Source: Pyrus communis
Lineage: Eukaryota > Streptophyta > Magnoliopsida > Rosales > Rosaceae
Reading direction: 5' to 3'
Length of the DNA: 64,000 nt
NCBI RefSeq assembly: GCF_963583255.1
Contig: NC_084807.1
Location: 6,490,872-6,554,871 of the forward strand
The notes beneath the pieces are model-generated. The model worked only from the letters and a program-made list of their open reading frames with translations, made no database searches and was not told the DNA's origin. Positions 10,800 to 24,024 of the stretch are shown here, in pieces. A program made the position numbers and the translations under genes. The stretch's first letter is position 1. The number at the start of each line of letters is the position of its first letter.

Positions 10800-11540
10800 G
10801 TTCCTTTAGGGTGGTTCGTCATGAGATCTCAAACCAAAAATGAGATCCCATCCCAAAACTAAAAATTTTCGGGATTCCCAAAATATTTTCGGTATTTTGG
10901 GATGGTTAGGTATTTTCAGATTTCATACAAATTGAAATACCAATCATTCATACCAAGTTAAATTAACATGCAATCAAAATAAAATAAGTAACAAACCCAA
11001 AGGCAAAAAAATAAGATACAAACCTAATATGTTCGAAAACTAAGAATACAATTTTTTGATTTCGTGTTGAAGAACTAGACACATTTGGTTGAGAAGCAAC
11101 AGTGCAAGGTTAGTGTGTGTGGGAGGTTCGTGCCAGCAAATGTGGCGATAAAGGGCTATGGTTACACCTATAGACCAAATGGCAGAGTTAAAATTCTAAA
11201 AATTCAAAAGTTGGATGACAACGTTGAACAAATGGAGCAAAAGGCTATGGTTACTACTTGTAGGCTACACCAATTATATTGCTAGTAGTATTTAGCAACA
11301 ATTCAAATGTATAATAATATATATATATATATAATATTTATTTTCGGTTTGGTATGAAATTACTGAAACATTGAGGAAACAATACCAATTCCCGTACCAA
11401 AATTTTGAGATTGGTTTGGTATGTTATCCCAAAAATTTTGGGAATTTTAGTTTAGGACTTTTTTGGTTTGGGATGGGGAATTTTTCGGTTAGGTTTGGGA
11501 TTTTTGGGAATTTTTTCCAGCTTCCTTCCCCGCCATTTTT
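10800..11540. mobile_element. possible TIR element with GGGATTCCCAAAA-rich ends
   Basis: The left part has CCATCCCAAAACTAAAAATT then GGGATTCCCAAAATATTTTC. The right part has the inverted equivalents (TCCCAAAAATTTTGGGAATT, GGTTTGGGATGGGGAAT). The arms are imperfect and I could not fix a target duplication. The middle (11085-11285) is open but has no recognisable domain. Confidence 0.45.
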
Positions 11541-11783
11541 ACATTTGCCCTATGCTTCGAGTTTTCCATCATTACTTTAGATTATCATAGCTTGCAATTC
11601 ACAATGGAGGTTAAATAATACAAAATTCAAACAATTAAATGCATAAACAGTGTGGTGTTAACAAATTCCAACTGAATATATAGTTTTAGAAGTTAGAGAC
11701 ACTACAAGGAAAACCAACCTGACAACGAAAAGTTTAAAGAAACAATTCTGTAAACCATTGTCCCTACCCGCGTAGCTGAAACT

Positions 11784-14700
11784 CTATTCGACTACAGCCA
11801 ACAATTCACTCTCTTTGCAGAAGCAGTGCCTGCCATCTGTTCCCAAATCCACCTGAGACAAAAATTAGACGAAATGTCAATTCATCGTGCAAGCATCAAT
11901 ATGCAGCCAGTACATGCATCACCAGCAGAACATTTCCACAACATAGACTTACAGTTATATTATGTCTCTATTCTGTACCATGTTTTACAGTCGGCCGTTA
12001 TTAAGCGTCAACACAGCAAAGTGTGGCTATTTTGTGTCAGCAATGTTCTACACTAAAATTGTGCATGTTCTAGACCCGTCACAAGATAAACCCTCAGAAT
12101 TGAAATGGTGTTCTAATTTCTATTGCAACAAGAAACTAAAGACAATTTAACTTATTCAGAAAACTAAAGAAGAAAGAAAGGTGGCCCGGCGACATGTATA
12201 GAATACAGGGAAGTCCATTCCTGAATATTTATTCAGACTCTTTACATCAGGACTGTATGATATTTTCAACATGAACTAATTCTACTTACCTCATATGCAT
12301 TTATGTCTGAAAAAAGAACCTGCAAAATGATAAGCATTTCCGTTAAGATGAGATACTAAGCACCTATCTCACTACTTGGAAATAAAAGTTTAAAGTTTTA
12401 AAACGGATAACTTCAGTTGATCAGAAAATTGTTTAATTTTGAAAATCAACATTAATTCACACCAGAAAAAAGTTGTCATTATTTGGGAACTTTTTAATTA
12501 CTCACCTTTTTTCCGGCCTTCACTTCCCCAACGTCAGCACCAACAGAGAGAATCTGAGAATAACAATGCTTGTTAAATTATCCTGAGTCTTACTTCAAAA
12601 TAAAGAACTAGAACCATGCAAAAAAGAAAAAGTAGGCATACTTCTCCCATAAGATAGCGTTCAAATTTAACAGCCGACTTGGGCAGCAAAACTCCTCCAG
12701 CTGATTTCTGAGACACAGAGCAGTTTATCATAAGATAATGTCTCAAAACAGATAAGATATTATGTAGACAACTACACATATACTTCTCCATTTGATATAA
12801 CAAGGAAAAAGAAAATTAAACAATGAAGTCAATTTTTAACCCACTGCTTTCAAATCAACTAACAGCCAGCAATTAACATGAAATCTCTTGAGGCATTTCA
12901 TAAGACGAGCATCCCAAATGCAAACCAAAAAGTTCAAAAAAAAATGAGGGAATAAAAACCGTTTTCATTTTGAATACATTTCATTGTAATCAACCATTAT
13001 AGCTATTAGAACTTAACATAGCTCTCGTAAAAAATCATGAATCAAGATTTGTGAAGGGTCTAGTTTACAAGGACATGGTGCAAAGTAGGCTACTTGGTGC
13101 TATGGTTAGACAAATTGAAATAACTAGTGAAATCCTTTGGAACTTCTTGTTCTAAGCAATTAATATGGCGATAGATATACTTTTGGGCCATTTGCCCAAT
13201 AATGAAAAAGAAAGCGTGAGATGCATGCAACACTATAAGTCTCACTAAAACCATTACTATTCTGTGAGGGTATATAGGGTAATTTTATCTCTTTGACAGC
13301 ATAAGGAAGCATGACACAACAATCATTACAGCATTTGAATCATGTGCCACATGTTCAAGCCAACCTTGGGTAAGATGAGTGCCCACCTTCAAAAGAAAGA
13401 CCCACACAGACACATAAGGGGAATATAACTCAAATTGCCACCAGTGTTAATGAAGCATTACTTGAGTCAAGCCAATAAGATGGGATGACTTCTCACACCA
13501 TTAAAGCTCAAGCTCAAATCATGGATCAAGTTCAAGACATGTAGTTGAACTCAATCCCCAACTGAGAAAGATTTTTATTCATACGCTCAAAGTACAAGCA
13601 GATGGACGACCATACCTAAACCCTACAACCATCCATTATATACCAAAGTTAAGAGTGCGAAGTACTATACCTAAATCCAATGCCCCTAATTCAAGTTTCA
13701 AACTAGTTTTTCAACTCTGATCAAGCTTTACTCCTACTCAATCTGAAGATCCTACGTCAAGTTCAACACCGGTTATCAAACAACTTGGAACACGAAAATC
13801 CAGGAGTCACACAAATGAAAGATTATACCCAATCCACCTAATACAATCTGAGACAAATGGTAATGTCAGAATACTTTCCTACCATGCCTTGATTAAAGTC
13901 CAACAAAGATTGACTAATAAATTAAGAAAGACCACCTAACTGTAAAGAACTATACTATATATATGTCTTCAAGCCATGAAAAATCATTCAAAAACTATAA
14001 TGCTCTCTCCACTTGATTCTCAATGACAAAATCAATGGCCAGGTACCATTCCACTATCAAGATTACTCCGATAACACTATCCCCATTTCACAGGCCCACA
14101 TACAATGGCTTAACTTGACAGATTTCTGCATATACAAGGTTAACATACTCCACACTATGATAGCACACAGTCGAATATATCTACAATGTATAACATAATT
14201 TGTTATTGAATGCATCATGGTATGATATCACAACAATATGATAATGGGAGGATATCATAGAGATGATATACAAATATAATCATATAATTTTAGGTTTTGT
14301 AGGTTGATTTTCACCACATAAAGATTGAAAGAACCACAAAAGATTGACATTTATATTCAAGGGAAAATTACTGTTTACTTGAAAGAAAAATTTGAAATGC
14401 TCGGAAAATGTCATAGCAATGCGACTGGTAGTAGTACATTAAGCCATTTGATAATGCTACGGATCTTCAAAACTGTCACAGCCCAAAGCCCAAGTACTCA
14501 ATTGACATAGATGCTTTGGATTCAGACTAATAAAAGATAGTCGCATCGAGTTTCCACTCCATACTTTCAAACACAATTGGCAAGACCAAAAACCAGCATA
14601 CCTGAGGGAGTTCCTCAAGACGAATAAGCACTCTGTCAGCTTGCGGAACCACCTGCAACCCACAAACCACAAAAATCAAAACACCAATGCATCACCAAAA

Positions 14701-15019
14701 TAAAAGAGAATAGCCATCCCAAATTGCGCAGAACCCCACAAACCTTGGCGGGTTCCCATTTCTGGGTAATTGCGTTGACTCTCAAAGAATTTCTTCGCAG
14801 ACCTGAGCAAAACCCATCACAATTTATCAAAATTAACAACATTTTATAAATAAAATTAAAAAAGTTCAGAAATTTAGGAAAGATACAAGAAACTAAGAAA
14901 AGGGTTTGGACAGGAGGTAAATTCAACACACCTGGGAGTAGCTTCTGGCCGTTGGACAGAGAAGCGGTGCTGGGTTTGTACAGCAAAGGACTTGGTAGTG
15001 TAACGAAAGTGGAAGCCAT
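11784..15019 (-). CDS. CPN10: chloroplast 10-kDa chaperonin (CPN10), seven exons
   Basis: Exons (high to low): 14932-15019, 14744-14802, 14602-14652, 12642-12707, 12506-12553, 12290-12319, 11784-11852. All introns are GT-AG. They join in frame to 136 residues plus TAG. Residues 1 to about 45 are a Ser/Thr-rich plastid transit peptide (MASTFVTLPSPLL...). The rest is one GroES domain: KWEPAKVVPQADRVLIRLEE, mobile loop KSAGGVLLPKSAVKF, VGADVGEVKAGKKVLFSDIN, and the C-terminal HCFCKESELLAVVE. The protein should cap Cpn60 rings in the stroma and assist folding. It is the single-domain form, not the two-domain CPN20. The closest relatives I recall are At2g44650 and At3g60210. No frame defect was seen. 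The 1.9-kb third intron has no visible gene. The gene is divergent from the GPI-anchored protein gene at 16.4 kb. Confidence 0.95.
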
Positions 15020-16364
15020 GGCAGAGCTCGAAGATAGATGGTGGGGTTTCAGTGGAGGTCCAGAGAGAGTGAAGAAATGTTGGGGATGGAAGAAGTGGGG
15101 CAGATATCTTAAACCCTGGTGCTTCGTGGTGTGTGAGATAAGGAGAGAGTAGTTGAACCGGCAGAGTTCTAGATGGTTCGGTTCCTCGACGTTTTATGTT
15201 GTGTTGTGTGTGCTGGCAAAAATGAGCTTGGTTGGGTCTATAATGTTTTGTCTAAAGCCCGAATATGATTTCATGGGCTGGGCCCATTAAGCTTTGTTGG
15301 CAATAGAAGCAGGTCAAGTTTGTTTTGGTAATGCAAAAGTGGCCCGACCCGATGATCCTTGACCCGATAGTCGCCCTCGGTAGTCACGTCAAACCCGGTC
15401 GGGTTTGATGGTCACAGTGTATGGCCTGGCTATTCTCGGGTCAGATCTATCTGTTACCAAGTCATCTCTTGTGGTCAATCAATCGTGTCCAACAATTAGC
15501 AAGTCAGGTCTAGCGACACCCGATCAAACACAACAATCACCAAGTCAAGTTGAGGAGGCGGGTTTATATAGATTGAGTATACTGTTACAATGACGTTCGT
15601 CCAAGAACACAATGTCATGTGGAGTGAGATTAACACATGGTATTGTCTTATTAGATTAAGACGTCACACTCGCTTAAATATCCGATCCATCTAAGTTGTT
15701 ATTCAAATTCAAAGGTTATAGTGTCAGGTCGACAATCTCCAAATTGATTCGAGAATCTTGACATTGGGGGTTCAGAATTATCGCTTTGGGCTCGGCAGCC
15801 ACCAGTCGGTCTATATAATGTGACCGAGATGAACCCGAGGGTCACCGAGTTAGGTCAGTCTCAGAATAATGTCGGGCCGGATCCGAGTGGTCACCTAATT
15901 GGGTCGAGGGATGACGTGATCACTTGCCCAAAAACCCTCTCACCCCTTCACTAATCCCCAAAATTAGGCCCCACCCAGTTCCAATTTTTCAAATCCTCTG
16001 CGTTTTCTTATGCAAAAGAAATCCATGCACAGAACACACAACGGCTACAAGGGTCCACCACCATTCGTCTTTTTGTCCGTAAACTCTGCAATGCTTCATC
16101 AGTAGTAAAGCACTTTCCACCCCACACGTTTTTCCCTTTTTCTCTCCTCCTGGAAAATCCCTCTGCTTTCCCACTCCTATTCCTGCATTTTCTCGCCAAC
16201 CAAACACATCTCTCCTGTATTTTTCATGAAAAAGTAATCAATACCCTATTCATATTATTCTCTACTTTCCTCTCTCTCTCTCTCTCTCTCTTTTCTTAGT
16301 TTATTTCTTTCTACTCAGCTTTCTGAGTAAAGTAAAACCCCCATTTTTTCTCACAGGTGAGATT
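15020..16364. promoter_or_regulatory. shared upstream region of the divergent CPN10 and GPI-protein genes
   Basis: These 1.35 kb separate two start codons pointing away from each other. About 255 bp upstream of the CPN10 ATG lies CATGGGCTGGGCCCATTAA (15273-15290), which contains two TGGGCY site II motifs in opposite orientation. Such motifs are frequent in plant promoters of nuclear genes for organelle and ribosomal proteins. A TTTATATAG sequence near 15562 and a CT-rich leader (16261-16290) precede the GPI-protein gene. The middle is rich in GACCCG/CGGGTC words and may hold an old repeat. No ORF is convincing. Confidence 0.5.
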
Positions 16365-18206
16365 ATGGTGAAGAAGCAGATGCTTTGTTGCTGGGGGTGG
16401 CTCATAATCTTCAATCATCTGCTACTAGCAGCTCTTGTTTGCTCCAAAAGCCATGGTACAATATAATCTCAACTTGCAGATTCTTTTTTTATCTTTCCTC
16501 TAAAATTATAACTTGTTTGAGCTTTTAGTTTTTACAACAAGGAACTATGCATATACATTTCCTCCAAAATTACAACTTGTTCTCCAAACTCAAGTATTGA
16601 TGCAGCATATTGCAATATATTTACTGTATTTGTCTTGTGTTTTTTTCTATTTTTCTGTCTCATTTGGAGCTTCCGTTTCTGATATTTCCTACCAGTACTT
16701 TTTGCTTGTATTGTTTCTGGGTGTTGTCCCTGTGTTTGACTTAAGTAACCACACACGCGAGGGGGCGGGTTTAGAGTGTGATTCCCAAAACGGGAATTTA
16801 AAGTAGTTGGATGCTCACATTCTAATAATTGTTAGATTGTTTTGTGCACTTCGTACACGGATGATGGGTTAATTAGAAGGTCCAGTGCTAAATAAGAAAT
16901 GCGCAGCAGCCACTCATCAGTAAAGAGTTTTTTGTTCTAGAAGTTAGAGGATTAAATTGCATTTCTTATCTCTGTGACCTAGCATTTATTCACTTTCCAC
17001 TTCTCAAATAGTAATCCGTCATTCAAAAATGTCAAAAGCATTTCGTCCGCCACAATCTTAACATTGTTCGTCAAGGTACTCTCAGTGTTTCCTTTCCCCT
17101 GTTATGATTATTGACAGAATGCAGAGTGACCACCGACCAGAATCCCAACCGAAGTAGGGAGAAGCCCGAGTGAATGGTTATACCAATCATGAAATTCCGG
17201 TCTCTACATTTGATGAACACGAGTTGGTCCTTATGATGTTTCATAAGTTGGTTCTTACAGTAGGACCCTTAGCATCACGCTGGTCTTTGGCTTTACAATT
17301 TGAAAAGTTGGAAGTTGAAGTGAAATATTAACTTGCAGGACTCCTTAGAGTAGGAAATAGTAGCATCATTGGTGACCTTGTCCCTGCCGGCATTTAATTC
17401 CCAAACTATCAAGATTAATGTATATGGATTGAGTTAAAACATTAACATTCCATTCTTCACATTTTTGTTGAGTGTATACATTTTTTTATCTATTTTAATT
17501 TCCATGATTACATAAGATAGAAATACATATTTGTTAAGTGTATCGTTCATCTTGTTTTGTATGACTACATTGTTGATTTGTGACATTGAGTGCGGTTTGT
17601 CCTTCAGGAAACCCTGCAAGTGATCTTGTTGACATTATCAACAACAATCGAACTGCTCACAAACTTCCAAAACTAAATGACAGTTCAGGACTCGGGTGCA
17701 TTGCGCTGCAATATGCTGAGTTATGCAAGGGAAACTGCACTAGCAACAATACTGTGAACTGCAAACCGTCTGAAGATGACTTCACCGAAGTTTTTTCCCC
17801 CAATTGTGGTGTGGAACTACCCACTTTCGACACCATAACTGCCCACATTGTGGGTTGTCAATCCAAGTATCTTGAGCCCTCACTAGCGTTTGGACATGTT
17901 CTTGTTCGAGACAGTAAGGCTTTATCAATTCTGAGAAATAAATCACATACTGAGGTGGGAGTAGGCATGGTTCGGGCTCACAAGGGGCCATTTTTTTGGT
18001 GTGTTCTCTTCAGCAGTGGGAAGACAAACTCCACATTTGTGCTGGAAAATCGCGGTGAAGGGATCCGTCAAAAGAAAGGTTGCTACAGTGGAAGCAGCAT
18101 ACCATGCAGTGCAGGTCAAAGGAATGATTCCTCGCTGTTGAACAATGTTACTATCATTGCTTTTCTATGTGCTGTTTATCTTTTGCAACAGTTGTACTTC
18201 AATTAA
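16365..18206 (+). CDS. GPI-anchored extracellular protein, At5g19250-like, two exons
   Basis: Exon 1 is 16365-16455 and exon 2 is 17608-18206. The 1152-bp intron has GT-AG ends and the join is phase 1 (CATG|GA). The product is 229 residues. Residues 1 to about 29 form a signal peptide (MVKKQMLCC then WLIIFNHLLLAALVCS). The mature part starts with GNPASDLVDIINNNRTAHKL, carries many cysteines and N-glycosylation sites (NCT, NNT, NKS, NST, NDS), and has FFWCVLFSSGKTNSTFVLEN near the end. The C-terminus VTIIAFLCAVYLLQQLYFN is a hydrophobic tail of the kind replaced by a GPI anchor, with a candidate attachment site in the AGQRNDSS stretch. This matches the plant family annotated as uncharacterised GPI-anchored proteins At5g19230/At5g19250/At3g06035. 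The biochemical role is unknown; the location is the outer plasma membrane or wall. No defect was seen. Confidence 0.9.
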
Positions 18207-20267
18207 TGATTCATGGTTACAACTCTGATATATTTCCCTAGAGAATGCTCGAAATTTTTTTTACGATTGACTTGAGAAGAGTGTGATACACACACACACA
18301 CACACACAGAGACAAACCAAAAACTATGGATTCCAATTTATGTTTTTGCTTTTGATCCCCTTTGATTCCGTTGTTAGGTTCTTTCATGAGTTTTCTTGGT
18401 ATAAAAAGTTGGCACAACCTAACTATGTTGTCCCTGGTTATAGAACAGTCACATATCATCCCTTTTTTATGATACAAATTGGAATTTAAGTCATGTCGCA
18501 CTATGAATCAGACATAAAATTAAAAAAAGTATCACTAGAACGTATCGTTTATTTTAATCAGGACTATGTTTCCTGGCCAGAAGAGAATGGCATTGTTCCT
18601 TATGGTATAGGCCTGATTTCCAAACTCCAACAAGACTTCAGCAGGGATTGTGCTTTGGGCCTCTTATTATCCTGGTGCGTACTCAATTTAAGCTGAAATT
18701 TGACATCAAGGAACACCCAACAAACGCATTAGAGACTCAAAACTCTTTTTGTTTAAATTTCCACATTTTCCTGGATTACACTAATTTAGGATGATATTCT
18801 TGCATCTTCCATGGGGAACGGATATATATCAACCCTTTACGAATAATGTATTTTCACAATATAAAATGAAACCTTGCAATTTTTTAATCTTGAATTAAGA
18901 TCATCTCTACAAAATAATAATTCGAATTAGAAATTATTTAATATCCTAATGTATCAAATAAATCAATGGTCCATTATAAATATATTATTTATACTCGCAC
19001 AATCGATTTGTTCCATACACTTGAATGCATAAATGATCTTCAAGTTGATGATTTTTTTTTTTACATGGATCTTTAAATAAAGAATAAGAAGTTGAACGAT
19101 AACGATAACGATTATAAAATTTATACCGTAAATATACATTATTCGCAAGAGGTAGATATGTACATTGTCTCACAGGCAGATGCAAGCATTAAAACAATCA
19201 AGTAAATGAAGAGTAGAATACTTTCAAACATTTGCATAATGGTAAATATAAAAACCGGAGTACACGACCCCATCTGAGATGAGAGACAATAATGGTTGTG
19301 GTATTCTATTAAGTTTAAATTTTATGGGCTACCAAGTACTAAAGCTCTGCTACTCTGTTGGCATCATTGGTTTTTAGTTAAAACGGATTTTAAGATTGTT
19401 ATAACTCTTTATTTTGATTTTTGAGATTTGAAATTGATAGAAATAATTCATGAGTTTGTCCACAATCAATTATTTTGGTCATTCGATGAAAAATCTCCAT
19501 TAAATAAAATTAAATGACAAAAATACTCTCAATTATTGTCAAATCATTTAGGCTCATTGTTTATTAAATTGAATGTATTTTTGTTATTTTGGTCCTTACA
19601 ACCTAAATGATTGATGGTGGACTAACTCAATGATCTCTTCTATTGATTTCAAATCTCAGATAGATTATTTTGGCTAAAAAACTTTTTTTTTTTTTTATTT
19701 ATTTATGAGTGAGACGTTTCATGTTAGAATTTTGTACATAGCGAGTTCAAAACCAATTTATTCTATCCATCATTTAGTGTAAATATAGGATTAGGTTAGG
19801 GCTACAATGCTTACATGTTTTTAAAAACAATTAGTTTAAAAAGAAAAAGAAAATTTGAATCTCGTGGATAACAGATTGATACTATTATTATTGTGGTATA
19901 CTCATTATATGATTTAGTCTAAATCTTCCACCTCTTCAGTGTAAATTTATCGTTGAATTAAAAATTAGTCATTGCAGGAGATTTGAAGCCGCTATTACTA
20001 TTAGTAATCAACAGACAAAAGAGTAGGCATATATGTTATTTCACTTAACTAGAAAATTAGGTTATGATGCGTATAATTAATTCCAGCGGCACAACAAGGA
20101 TGATTCTATTCAAGGACACTCTAAATTGGTTGTCCATGGCATCACCGAAAATGTAACAAAGTCTTGAAGACTTGGAACAGTTGTAAAGTCTGAAGAGCAA
20201 TGGGACAGGTACACCAATATTATGTCGTTCTTATGTGAAAAATTTTATACATATCGTTACACTATTA
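18207..20267. other. 3' flank of the GPI-protein gene and AT-rich intergenic DNA
   Basis: This contains the presumed 3' UTR, a (CA)n microsatellite at about 18288-18308, an AT-rich stretch from 18.7 to 19.35 kb, and the small TIR element listed separately. No gene was seen. Confidence 0.6.
19370..19682. mobile_element. short TIR element, about 310 bp
   Basis: The left arm GTTTTTAGTTAAAAC...TTTTGAGATTTGAAATTGAT is mirrored on the right by ATTGATTTCAAATCTCA...TTGGCTAAAAAAC. The interior is AT-rich and non-coding. The target duplication was not resolved. Confidence 0.55.
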
Positions 20268-21242
20268 GGAAACATTTGATTGCCCTTATTAATTGTCACT
20301 GAACTAGATTGGACTAATTATTAGTCTAGTCCGGTGTTTGTTATCATGCAGGATTAGTCTTAATGAGACTAGCCCGGACTCGCCTACACTAAAGGTTTCA
20401 CTATGAGATCTTAGTGAGGCCCCCAAAAAACTACGAGATTGCTAGTCCCGTCTCCCTCTTCTGCCCTCTTTTGAAAGCAGCGTCGTGCGAACTTGCATGA
20501 GTAGCATCAGCCCTCACTTCTCCAATGACCAAACCAAAAACGGCTTTTGCCGATCTCCATCGTCCTGTAAACCCAGTGCCCTTTTGGCATCTGGGTCAGT
20601 GATTTGGGGTCTTTTGCCATCTGGATCGACTTGAACAATGGCAAAAACAGGTCTCATGGTGACCCAAATTCTTCTGCCGACAGCAAGATTGAAAACTTTA
20701 GCATAGGTGTAGTGACTCTGAGTGATTTTTCTTGACCAACTGTGATTTTCCCAGAAAATACAAGTACCAAATCTGAAGAAAAAAAAGTAAAAATAAATAC
20801 AAAAAGAGCGATGGGAGAGGGGACAATATATAGAGGTGAAACGAGAGAAAAAAAGGGAGGGGAGGGAGACACTGGTACAAAAATAAAAAATAAAAAATAA
20901 AAAATAAAAAAAAGGTGGGGCAAAAATGGGGAGAAAAGGGAAATAGGAGGGACAGGCAGAGGGACAAAAATGAGGAAAAGGAAGAGGGGGATGGAGAGGC
21001 GGAGTAAAAAGTGAAGGTAATAGAGATTGGAGAAGTCTGAAGAGGATGATTCTAGATAAAAAAAAAACAAAAAGGAAAATTTGATATATATTAAATTAAT
21101 ATAATATTGTAGTCCTGCTTCTTAATCTGACACTGCACCAAACACTTCACTAAATCAGTCCAACTTAATCTATTCTAAGTCAGTCCAGCTTAGTCTCTGA
21201 AGCTAGTTCAGTCCGAGATAGTTCGGTACAATAAATACATCC
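20268..21242. mobile_element. Harbinger-like TIR element, 975 bp
   Basis: The left end GGAAACATTTGATTGCCC pairs with the right end GGTACAATAAATACATCC (inverted, imperfect). TTA flanks both sides (20265-20267 and 21243-21245). Subterminal regions on both sides are rich in AGTCCAGY/RCTAGTCC words in opposite orientation. The core (20.4-21.06 kb) includes an A- and G-rich tract whose minus-strand frames are low-complexity. No transposase is present. Confidence 0.65.
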
Positions 21243-21245
21243 TTA

Positions 21246-21620
21246 GTCTATTAATATAATACGTCATGATAACAATGTATCTGTATTTTAAAAGTCCTTA
21301 TCCTAACTTTGAGCAGTTTTATTAATCTTTCTTCTTACAATGTTTATTCATCTCTATTGATTGTTCATAATTTTCAAAAGTACGTGCATCACACACCTAA
21401 TAAACCCTAGCCATATTTTTATTATGGTATGTGTTGGTACTTTTATCTTGGTATTGTTTATGCTTTTCTACCATATTTTTTTCGATTTTTAGTCTCTGTC
21501 CCATGAACATATTGGATTGGCTTCCCTTCTGGTTTTCCTCCCCAATATTCTTCCATCTTTCCACGCCTAAATTTCTTTTCGTACTCGTTTTTTCTTTTCT
21601 TTATTTTTCCCACTGGGCTC
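21246..21620. other. AT-rich spacer
   Basis: No gene, RNA or bounded repeat was recognised. The open frame starting at 21431 is T-rich low complexity and runs into the duplicated segment. Confidence 0.5.
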
Positions 21621-22460
21621 TGATTTCAATTGTCTATCAACCCTACTCGGAAGGGGACAATGATGGATTCTCAAAAATAGTATTCATGAAGTTAATGTAT
21701 TTCTAGATCTTTTTTGCTACAAAGTGACGGATTTGCAATTTTTTTTTAATTTTTTATTTTGGCCGTCAATGATGGATTTTCAAATCTAAATATTTATTCT
21801 TTGAAATGGAAGAAGAAAAAAAAACTCATACTTCGAAGGTGTGAATAGTGTGGTGAGTATGTAGAAAAGTGGAGTGTATATTGAGAATGAGGGTTGTGAG
21901 GGTATTACAGAAATGTGGGTGTAGAAATGTGGCACATAGTATGACCAAGTTAGCCTTAATTTTTTTATTTTAACTTTTGTTGGTTTGAGGAACCTCCAAA
22001 TCTATTGTCGGATGTCCTCATACAAGATTGTATGCACTATTGATAGTTCTGAATAAAATCGCTATCATTTCTTCTAAACAAAATGTAAAATTTAATTGAA
22101 AAAACAAATATCGAGTGTATTAAATATATAGGGTATAAACAATATACGGAGTTTTAATAAAACTAAGTCTAAGATTTCCCTTTTATATAGTTTTGGTTGA
22201 GGGCTGTGGCCTGTCCACTATTTTTGTTTCACTCTACGAATAGAAAAGGAAGATAAATTATAAAATACGTCCATAACTTTTCAATTTTTTTTTCTTTTTA
22301 AATTACTACTTAAACTATTAAATTACTAAAAATTTAAATGACTCGAATACCTAACTATTTTCGACTCCATTAATTGCCTACGTAGCAAGTTATATTCCAC
22401 TCATAAAAAGACAATCAGACAACGCCATAAACAACCTTTTTTCTCACCCGATTTTGTTTA

Positions 22461-22725
22461 GAGTAATGTTATTCTTACCATAATTTTATATTACATTTCT
22501 TTACCATATTAAGTGGCAGATGAGTTGGACAAGTTACATCATTTAATTTCAATCTTTTTAAATGATGATTGTGGTATACAAAGAGTCTTCTTCTTCCACC
22601 TAAGATTATTTAAGTGTTTTAATTAATAAAAAATTAAAATTAAATGATGTAGCTTGTCCAACTCATTTGCCACCTAAGATGGTAAAAAAATATGGTATAA
22701 AATTGTGGTAATAATAGCATTACTC
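22461..22725. mobile_element. Mutator-type MITE, 265 bp, with empty site in copy 2
   Basis: The ends GAGTAATG and CATTACTC lie within TIRs of about 60 bp (left TTACCATATTAAGTGGCA, right TGCCACCTAAGATGGTAA). Perfect 9-bp duplications TTTTGTTTA sit at 22452-22460 and 22726-22734. The paralogous site near 37998 reads TTTTGATTA once, with no insert. Confidence 0.9.
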
Positions 22726-23167
22726 TTTTGTTTAACATGGGTATGTATAGTAAATGGTTATTTAATGTTCAAGAGAGTAATATAAAAAATGAAAAGGATT
22801 TTTAATCAAACCGATCTTCTAAATTGGCATAACTCATCATTTTGACTATTGATAATAAAAATTAATAAAAGAAGTCTAGAGTTTATTCACCTTAAATCAT
22901 TTTAATATTTTTATAAAAATTTGTCAATATATTTTTTAAGTGAAATCGCTTTGACGAAAACATTTTTGAAAAGATAGTCACATGATCGCTATATAACAAT
23001 TTAACAAAGATATTTTTAAAATAATCACAATCCTCAATAATATGTTATAACTAATTAGCTAAGAAAACGTCAAGTAACATCCCACTTTAGAAAATACACA
23101 TAGTTAGTAGGAATGTTAGTCACATGATTGCTATATAACAACATGTTATAAATAATTAGCTAAGAAA

Positions 23168-23337
23168 ACCACTTAGTATTATGGTCTAGTGGTATTCTTC
23201 TTCACTTGTAAGTGAGAGGTCTTATGTTCGATTTTCGCCAAAGAAGAATTTAAACCATATTATTATTAGCTTATTGTGAGGTTAAACTCATTCCTCACCT
23301 TAGTGTAGATAATATCAATTGTTAAAAAAATATATAT
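23168..23337 (+). mobile_element. tRNA-derived SINE, copy-1 instance
   Basis: A box-A-like GGTCTAGTGGTATTC, a box-B-like TGTTCGATTTTCG and an A-rich 3' tail are flanked by 10-bp duplications AGCTAAGAAA (23158-23167 and 23338-23347). The same insertion with the same duplication is in copy 2 (38480-38656), so it predates the segmental duplication. Confidence 0.82.
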
Positions 23338-23409
23338 AGCTAAGAAAACGTGAAGCAACTTCCCACTTTGGAAAATACACATATATTTAGTAGGAATGTT
23401 AGTCATGTG

Positions 23410-23721
23410 TGTTATAAATAGGCAAAAGTTAGAGAGATAACCTTTACTAGTGACATGAGCGAAGTAGGTGTAAAATATCACATTGTAACTATAACACGAA
23501 GGGATGACAAATAAAAGAGGGAGGGATAGATACTGACGTTATTGATATTTTCTTCTTCTCACATAGCACACGGAGCACTTTATTTATAGAGCAACTCCAA
23601 ACAAATGTAATAATTACACCTTGAAATTTACAGCACACACCTTTTTAAAATACAATCCTCATTCATTTCCCTAGTCAATATTACTGTGTGGGCATTCACT
23701 AATCCACAAATATTTTCAACA
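23410..23721 (-). repeat. 3' LTR of the 6.3-kb copia element
   Basis: Runs from TGTTATAAATAG to ATTTTCAACA on the plus strand and matches 29433-29752 along its whole length. Confidence 0.92.
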
Positions 23722-24024
23722 CTCCCCCTTGGATGCCCACATATTAACATCAGTTGCCTTGTTAAAACCTTGCTCAGAAAAACCCAATGGGAAAAAACCA
23801 TAGCGAAGGAAAAAGAGTACAACTTTACCTGGATTGTTGATATAGTGTTAAGTATACTTATGTTGCCTCGTTAAAACCTTGATAGGAAAAACCCAGTAAG
23901 AAAAATCATGATCAAAGGAAAAAGAGTACAACATGCATGTATCATGAATGCTCCCCCTGATATGTATCTTCTCCTGATTCCGTATTTTCCAAATTTATCT
24001 AATTGGTATGTCAACGTAATCCGA

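Noticed and set aside
16513..16806. 97-residue open frame
   Set aside because: It lies wholly within the intron of the GPI-anchored protein gene and has no domain.
23168..23337. tRNA gene candidate from box A and box B matches
   Set aside because: No cloverleaf closes and the sequence has an A-rich tail and 10-bp target duplications, so it is a SINE. The same holds for 38480 and 61811.
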